NCBI GenBank assembly: GCA_036351775.1
Contig: JAZBPX010000064.1
Span: forward strand, 256,759-320,758
Origin: Pacificimonas sp036351775
Lineage (GTDB): Bacteria; Pseudomonadota; Alphaproteobacteria; Sphingomonadales; Sphingomonadaceae
Length of the DNA: 64,000 nt
Direction: 5' to 3'
Below the pieces are notes generated by a model, which worked only from the letters and a program-made list of their open reading frames with translations, was not told the DNA's origin and ran no database searches. Below, one piece after another: positions 59,294 to 64,000 of the stretch. Both the position numbers and the translations under genes were made by a program. Each line of letters begins with the position of its first letter. The stretch's first letter is position 1.

Positions 59294-59911
59294 TCAAGGG
59301 CGCGCATCGTCCTGATCCGGCAAGCGAAACCCCGCAGGATTGTGCGGGACGATATTGCGGTAGAAGTCATAGGCGGGCTGCATGTCGGCGTCGTAATCGC
59401 CGGTCGGTTCGATCAGCAGGCCGATACCCGACAGCCGCCGCTGATAGTCCATGAATCCGCAGCCGATCGGCACCCGCGCCGCCATGGCAATGCGGTAGAA
59501 GCCGGTCTTCCACTTGTCGACGGCACCGCGCGTTCCCTCCGGCGCGATGGTCAGTACGAACTCCTCGCGCGCCGCGAACTCGGCGGCCATCTGTTCGACA
59601 AGGCCGGCGGCAGCGTTGCGGTCGACCGGCACCCCGCCCATGCCGCGCATGAAATCGCCCATCGGCCATTTGAACAGCGTGTCCTTCGCGATGAACCGCG
59701 GCGTGAAGCCGATCATGTTGAACGCGCCGAGGACGTTTGGAAAATCCCAGTTCGATGTGTGCGGCACCGCGATCAGGACGAACTTCTTCGGCAGCTTGCC
59801 GCAGGTTTCGACGCCCCAGCCCCCGCGCTTGTAGTTCCAGACGAAGGCGCGGCGCAGCAGCTTTGCCAGCGGCGAGGGGTTTGGATCGGCAGAGGGGTCA
59901 GCGGCAGCCAT
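59294..59911 (-). CDS. Lysophospholipid acyltransferase-like protein
   Basis: A 205-residue glycerolipid acyltransferase of the PlsC superfamily. The catalytic Hx4D is HTSNWD (about residues 51-56) and the phosphate-binding motif is APEGTR (about 123). It is shorter than PlsC and has no N-terminal membrane helix, so it belongs to the small LPLAT-like group whose acyl acceptor is not known. Confidence 0.87.
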   Translation of the reverse strand: MAAADPSADPNPSPLAKLLRRAFVWNYKRGGWGVETCGKLPKKFVLIAVPHTSNWDFPNVLGAFNMIGFTPRFIAKDTLFKWPMGDFMRGMGGVPVDRNAAAGLVEQMAAEFAAREEFVLTIAPEGTRGAVDKWKTGFYRIAMAARVPIGCGFMDYQRRLSGIGLLIEPTGDYDADMQPAYDFYRNIVPHNPAGFRLPDQDDARP

Positions 59912-60031
59912 CGCGCAGAGCCGTGAACGAGCACGGCGCGCGCGTCAATGCACCCATCTGACCGCGCGGGGAAATGGGCGTGACGGGCTGGCACATGGCC
60001 TCGTCCCCGGCACCCGGCTTAGGTCGACGAT

Positions 60032-60613
60032 ATGGATGACCTACCCGACAAGGCGGCCATGCTCGCCCGCGCCCGCCCGCACCGCGCCGCCTGGCTGGGC
60101 GCGCGCCGACCCGCTGCCATTGAAAAGCCCGGACCGGGGCAGGAATCGGTCTGGGACTATCCCCGGCCGCCGCTGATCCGCCCCGCGCCCGGACCGATCC
60201 TGGTCAAGGCCGGCGGCCGGGTCGTCGCCGAAACGAACCAGGCGCTCGAAGTCATCGAGACCGCCTCAGCCCCGGTTCCCTACATCCCGCCTACCGATAT
60301 CGACATGAGCCTGCTCGATCCCGGCCCCGTCACGAGCGTCTGCGAGTGGAAGGGCGCGGCGCGCACGTTCGATGTCGCGGTCCCGCACGTCACGCGGATC
60401 GCCGACGCGGCATGGTGCTATCCAGACCCCTTTGACGACCTGGCGGAGGGCTATGCCGAAATCGCAGGCTGGCTGGCCTTCTATCCAGGCCGCATCGAGT
60501 GTTATCTGGACGGCGAACGGGTCCAGCCACAGCCCGGCGGTTTCTACGGCGGCTGGGTCACCGCGCGCCTCACCGGGCCCATCAAGGGCGCACCGGGATC
60601 GTCCGGCTGGTAG
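60032..60613 (+). CDS. DUF427 family protein
   Basis: A 193-residue cytoplasmic protein of DUF427. Visible blocks: ESVWDYPRPP, VVAETNQALEVIET, YIPPTDIDMSLL, SVCEWKGAARTFDV and the end QPGGFYGGWVTARLTGPIKG. The family has a small beta-barrel fold and no known reaction. A second, shorter DUF427 protein is encoded at 62920. Confidence 0.87.
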   Translation: MDDLPDKAAMLARARPHRAAWLGARRPAAIEKPGPGQESVWDYPRPPLIRPAPGPILVKAGGRVVAETNQALEVIETASAPVPYIPPTDIDMSLLDPGPVTSVCEWKGAARTFDVAVPHVTRIADAAWCYPDPFDDLAEGYAEIAGWLAFYPGRIECYLDGERVQPQPGGFYGGWVTARLTGPIKGAPGSSGW

Positions 60614-60646
60614 CAACGGGCGCGCCGCGGTCTGCGTTCGATGCCG

Positions 60647-61861
60647 CTAGATCAGCCCGAACGCCAGCCCGATCAGCCGCCCGCCGAGCAGGATCGTCAC
60701 CAGCAGCACCGCTCCGCCCGCCAGGTTCGCAGCCCAGCCATTCGCATGCGCGCCGAGCCGCCCGCGCCGGTTCATCGTCCACAGCAGGAACCCGGCGATG
60801 ATGGGCAGCAGCAGGCCATTGGCCGCCTGCGCCGCGACGATCAGGTCGAGCGGCCGGAACCCGCTCAGCGCGAGCGCCGACCCGATCAGCACGATGACGA
60901 GGCTCGTCGCGCGCACGGCCAGGCCACGCCCCTCGCTGTCCCAGCCCATGATCCCGGCCAGCGCATAGCCGGTCGCGAGCGGTGCGGTAATGCTGCTCGT
61001 CAGCCCCGCCGCCAGCAGGCCGAGGCCGACGAGAACCGCCGCGAACCGCCCCGCCGCCGGCGCCAGCGCGGCGGCCAGATCGTCGACGCCGCCGGTCGCA
61101 GCGCCGCTCTGGAACAGTGTTGTTGCCGCCGCCGCGACAATCATCATCGACACCAGCCCGCCGATACCGATGGACAGGCCGGTATCGCGCCGCGCGGCGT
61201 CCAGCTCCTCGGCGCCCGACCAGCGTGCCTTTGCCGCCGAGGCATGCAGGAACAGATTATAGGGCACCACCGTCGTCCCGATCAGGGCGAGCGCAGTTAG
61301 GGTGGCGCCGTCCGGCAGGCTGGGTACGAATAGCCCCCTCGCCATCGCACCCAGGTCTGGCCGCGCCAGCACCGCCGCACCGACGAACGCGGCGGCCATC
61401 AGCGCGACGAGGACGACCAGTAGCCGCTCGATGTGCCGGTAGCGCCCGTGCCACAGCAGCGCCGCGGCGAGCAGCGCGACGGCCAGAACCGCCGCGGGCC
61501 GGCCGTCCTTCGGCGCACCGAGCAGTTCCGCCCCCAGCGCAGCGCCCGCCAGATTCCCGCCCTGATAGGCCGCGTTGCCCGCAAGGATCGCCAGGCCCAC
61601 GAGGGCAAAGACCGGCCAGCTCAGGGGCGGCGCTGTGATGTCCTCGCGCAGCGCCTCGCCAAGGCCTGTCCGGCCTACCGTGCCTAGGCGCGCCGCCATT
61701 TCCTGCAGGACGATCGTCGCAATCGTCGCGAACAGCAGCGCCCACAGGAGGGCAAAGCCGAAACCGGCACCCGCCAATGTGCACGTCGCGACCGTACCCG
61801 GGCCGATAAACGCCGCCGCGACCAGCGTACCGGGGCCGAACCCAAGTCCGCTGCGCGTCAT
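60647..61861 (-). CDS. Nramp-family metal transporter with atypical binding-site motifs
   Basis: A 404-residue inner-membrane protein with about 11 helices. The TM1 region is AAFIGPGTVATCTLAGAGFG where classical Nramp has DPGN, and the TM6 region is TTVVPYNLFLHASA where classical Nramp has MPHNLFLH. So the Asp and His expected at the metal site are missing. Such divergent members occur in bacteria and may carry another cation. ATG 61861 overlaps the stop of the DUF985 gene (ATGA), so the two are coupled; an in-frame ATG ten codons earlier is unlikely. Confidence 0.87.
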   Translation of the reverse strand: MTRSGLGFGPGTLVAAAFIGPGTVATCTLAGAGFGFALLWALLFATIATIVLQEMAARLGTVGRTGLGEALREDITAPPLSWPVFALVGLAILAGNAAYQGGNLAGAALGAELLGAPKDGRPAAVLAVALLAAALLWHGRYRHIERLLVVLVALMAAAFVGAAVLARPDLGAMARGLFVPSLPDGATLTALALIGTTVVPYNLFLHASAAKARWSGAEELDAARRDTGLSIGIGGLVSMMIVAAAATTLFQSGAATGGVDDLAAALAPAAGRFAAVLVGLGLLAAGLTSSITAPLATGYALAGIMGWDSEGRGLAVRATSLVIVLIGSALALSGFRPLDLIVAAQAANGLLLPIIAGFLLWTMNRRGRLGAHANGWAANLAGGAVLLVTILLGGRLIGLAFGLI

Positions 61862-62313
61862 GCGCCCCCGGCGGGGCTGCCGGGCGCCCATCCGGGCGGC
61901 GCGAGCGTGAACCCATCAAAGGAAAAGGCGGGCGCGACGATGCAGCTCACCAGCGTCCACGCGCCAAGGGAAACCGCGGCCTGCCAGCAGTCCTTCGGCA
62001 CGATCCGCTGCGGCTCCTCATCCGCCGTCAGGTCCGGACCGAGCCGTATGGACGCGGCCGGCCCGTCATCCCGTTCCGCCAGATCGAGCCGAAGCGGCGA
62101 GCCCGCATGCCAAAGCCACAGCTCCGTCGCATCGACCCGGTGCCAGTGCGAGCGTTCGCCCGCGCCCAGCAGGAAGTAGATAGCCGTGACCGCTCCGCGT
62201 TCCCCCGCCGCCGCTTCCGCGCGCCAGGTTTCGCGGTACCAGCCTCCTTCGGGATGAGCGCGCAGGCCTAGTCGGCGAATGACCTCTTCGGCGGTCAAAC
62301 TGCTGCCCCCCAT
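61858..62313 (-). CDS. DUF985 cupin-fold protein
   Basis: A 151-residue cupin of the DUF985 family: LGLRAHPEGGWYRETWR at the start, AIYFLLGAGERSHWHRVDATELW with the cupin His residues, and CIVAPAFSFDGFTLAPPGW at the end. Function unknown; metal binding is likely. It is the first gene of a two-gene operon with the Nramp-type transporter. Confidence 0.88.
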   Translation of the reverse strand: MGGSSLTAEEVIRRLGLRAHPEGGWYRETWRAEAAAGERGAVTAIYFLLGAGERSHWHRVDATELWLWHAGSPLRLDLAERDDGPAASIRLGPDLTADEEPQRIVPKDCWQAAVSLGAWTLVSCIVAPAFSFDGFTLAPPGWAPGSPAGGA

Positions 62314-62553
62314 GTTAACATCGGACCGGCATCCGCATCCCTCGTTACGCCCTCATGACACCGCTCTAGGTTTGGCAGCGGGGTTCGTCACGCCTTCATG
62401 CGGGGACAAAAGCGGTGGAACCGGCGATTTTTCCTCCCTTTGGACATTGACCGCCGCCCTCTTGCGCGCTCTAGTCGCGCCAGTATCACGAGACGTGGCC
62501 TGACAGGGCGTGTGCGCCGGGGGCTGCGGCAATCAAAAAGGGAGACCGTAATC

Positions 62554-62811
62554 ATGGCCAAGTCAACGAATGCGCTTCAGCAGCCGATGAACCTGTCCGA
62601 CGAACTGAGCGCAGTCACGGGCAAGTCCACCATGACCCGCGCCGAGGTTGTCAGCGCGATGTGGGCATACATCAAGAAGCACGACCTGCAGAACCCGGAG
62701 AACAAGCGGGAAATCATGGCGGACGACAAGCTGAAGCCGGTATTCGGTAAGGACAAGGTCACGATGTTCGAGATGAACAAGCTGATCTCGCCGCACCTGA
62801 CGAAGGCATAA
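62554..62811 (+). CDS. SWIB/MDM2 domain protein
   Basis: An 85-residue protein that is almost only a SWIB domain: MNLSDELSAVTGKSTMTRAE, VVSAMWAYIKKHDLQNPENK and KLKPVFGKDKVTMFEMNKLI. In eukaryotes the domain sits in chromatin remodelling factors; the free bacterial form is found in Chlamydiae and Alphaproteobacteria and may bind DNA or a topoisomerase. AAAAAGGGAGA precedes the ATG, and a terminator follows. Confidence 0.93.
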   Translation: MAKSTNALQQPMNLSDELSAVTGKSTMTRAEVVSAMWAYIKKHDLQNPENKREIMADDKLKPVFGKDKVTMFEMNKLISPHLTKA

Positions 62812-62841
62812 GCCGCCTTCGCCTCTTGCGAACGGAAAACG

Positions 62842-62870
62842 GGCCCGGTGGAAACGCCGGGCCTTTTTCG
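62842..62870 (+). terminator. Intrinsic terminator after the SWIB gene
   Basis: GGCCCGG (62843-62849) pairs with CCGGGCC (62858-62864) around TGGAAACG and is followed by TTTTTC. Confidence 0.85.
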
Positions 62871-62919
62871 TACGGGTGCCTTTTTCGTGCGATCGGCCGC
62901 CAAGGCTGGGCGCGATACC

Positions 62920-63207
62920 CTATGCGTCGACCACCTCGACGCCGTTCCAGAAGGCAAAGCGGCCCTCAATTTCGGCGGCGGCTTCTTTCGGCTCGGCATA
63001 GAACCACGCCGCGTTCTCGTTTCGCTCCCCATCGACGACGAGCGTCCTGTACTGCGCCGTTCCCTTCCACGGGCAATGGCTGGTTCGGTCGCTGGGCCTC
63101 ATCAGGGCTGTCTCGACGCTGTCCGCCGGGAAATAGTGATTGCCCTCAACGACGACCGTGTCGTCCGACCGGGCGATTACCGCGCCGTTCCATCGTGCCT
63201 CTTTCAT
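62920..63207 (-). CDS. Small DUF427 family protein
   Basis: A 95-residue DUF427 protein: MKEARWNGAVIARSDDTVVV, GNHYFPADSV and TSHCPWKGTAQYRTLVVDGE, which has the conserved CPWKGTA. ATG 63207 is the best start (GCGGAG upstream); the frame opens at a TTG two codons before. Function unknown. Confidence 0.87.
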   Translation of the reverse strand: MKEARWNGAVIARSDDTVVVEGNHYFPADSVETALMRPSDRTSHCPWKGTAQYRTLVVDGERNENAAWFYAEPKEAAAEIEGRFAFWNGVEVVDA

Positions 63208-63318
63208 GAACAATGCTCCGCTTTCGGGTTCAGGATGGGTTCAAAGCGTCAGCGCTAATTACCGTTTCGACTGACGGGGGACCTATCGTCATATGAAGCA
63301 GTAAGGGAGAGCCGGACC

Positions 63319-64000
63319 ATGCGAAACAAGCTGACGGCAGCAATGATTGGCCTCGGCACGCTTGCGCTCGGCGCCTGCACGGGGTTTGGCGACGACTATG
63401 GCTATGGCCGGGCGTCGGTATCCTATTCATCCCATGGCGGCTATTACGAGCCGTTCCGCGACGATTATGGCTATGGCCATGGCTACCGGGCGGCGCTCCG
63501 CTACGGCATCCCCGTCTATTATGGCTGGTACGACAATTTCTACTACCCCGGATACGGTGTGCACGTCTTTGACCGGCGCGGCCAGCGCTTCGGCTGGCGC
63601 GCGCATCACCGGCGCTACTGGTATGCGCGCCACCACGAGTTCCGCAGCTGGCGCGACCGCAACCCGCGCTATGACCTGGCGCGGATCGACCGCCGCATTG
63701 ACCGGCTGGAACGCCGCGCGGATCGCCAGCGGGACCGGCGCTTCGACCGCTACGAAAACCGGCGCGAGCGCATTGCCGGGGAGGAGCGCCGTGATAGCCG
63801 CTGGGACCGCCGGGATGACCGCGGCGAATGGCGCGACGAACGCCGCGACCAGCGCGCGGACCGGCGGGACGAGCGCAGGGACGATCGCCGCGGAGAGCGC
63901 CGCCGCGACGGCAGCGCCGACGGCGTGGGCGTGGGCGTGGGCGTCCGCGATGGCCGTCCTGTCGACGCCGCCAACGGCATCCGGGCGCGCGGTGACATCC
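63319..64000 (+). CDS. Arg/Asp-rich lipoprotein, C-terminus beyond the window
   Basis: The first 227 codons are in the window and no stop is reached. MRNKLTAAMIGLGTLALGAC ends at a lipobox Cys (20). A Tyr/Gly-rich stretch (DDYGYGRASVSYSSHGGYY) is followed by a His/Arg/Trp-rich part (GWRAHHRRYWYARHHEF), then a long charged helix of Arg-Asp-Arg repeats (about residues 115-205), then a Gly-Val repeat. It may bind the cell wall or polyanions; no family is recognised. GGGAGAG precedes the ATG. Confidence 0.75.
   Translation, partial: MRNKLTAAMIGLGTLALGACTGFGDDYGYGRASVSYSSHGGYYEPFRDDYGYGHGYRAALRYGIPVYYGWYDNFYYPGYGVHVFDRRGQRFGWRAHHRRYWYARHHEFRSWRDRNPRYDLARIDRRIDRLERRADRQRDRRFDRYENRRERIAGEERRDSRWDRRDDRGEWRDERRDQRADRRDERRDDRRGERRRDGSADGVGVGVGVRDGRPVDAANGIRARGDI

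Noticed and set aside
62400..62553. GGAAC box before the SWIB gene as an EcfG stress promoter
   Set aside because: GGAACC is present near 62416 but no matching -10 element follows at 16-17 bases.

Overview
This is a high-GC chromosomal segment that looks like an alphaproteobacterium of the order Sphingomonadales. The reasons are the crtY-crtI-crtB-crtW arrangement with crtZ, sterol-desaturase and DUF2141 genes nearby; a large TonB-dependent receptor next to a lipoprotein; many small periplasmic proteins and lipoproteins; and overall codon use. The genus cannot be fixed by reading alone. I see no insertion sequence, prophage, CRISPR array or integron. The non-coding repeats are REP-like palindromes of two families.

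Layout. 0-9.9 kb: metabolic and housekeeping genes (FprA-type ferredoxin reductase, a cyclophilin gene interrupted by an in-frame TAG, crotonase, phospholipase D, epoxide-hydrolase-like and CaiB/BaiF genes, tRNA-Lys, folK, a family-5 uracil-DNA glycosylase, a quinone oxidoreductase). 9.9-20.8 kb: a complete, tightly coupled minus-strand type II secretion operon in the order gspC-D-E-F-G-H-I-J-K-L-M-N; no prepilin peptidase (gspO) is in the window. Its secretin ends in a stretch that reads like a SPOR domain. Divergent from it (20.9-26.4 kb) are a lipoprotein built like a second GspC (HR-like plus PDZ-like parts), a 517-residue lipoprotein with a Pro-Thr linker, and a 966-residue TonB-dependent receptor. 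These may form one secretion and uptake unit.

26.4-41 kb: a TraR/DksA-type gene broken by an in-frame TAA, a serine hydrolase, an M20 amidohydrolase, small exported proteins, uvrB, a pair of unknown lipoproteins, an S10-type peptidase, a DUF2855 protein and a SulP transporter.

41-50.6 kb: a carotenoid region. crtY, crtI, crtB and crtW run on the minus strand. crtZ is translationally coupled to a sulfotransferase on the plus strand. A sterol-desaturase-family hydroxylase followed by a DUF2141 protein lies beyond crtY. Together they predict ketolated, hydroxylated and possibly 2-hydroxylated and sulfated xanthophylls. Several of these genes start at TTG. The spaces between them are filled with REP-like palindromes.

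50.6-64 kb: a TPP riboswitch and thiC, small lipoproteins and membrane proteins, a cold-shock protein, an exported glutathione S-transferase-like protein, an S41 protease, an acyltransferase, two DUF427 proteins, an atypical Nramp-type transporter with a DUF985 cupin, a SWIB-domain protein, and the start of an Arg/Asp-rich lipoprotein that runs off the window.
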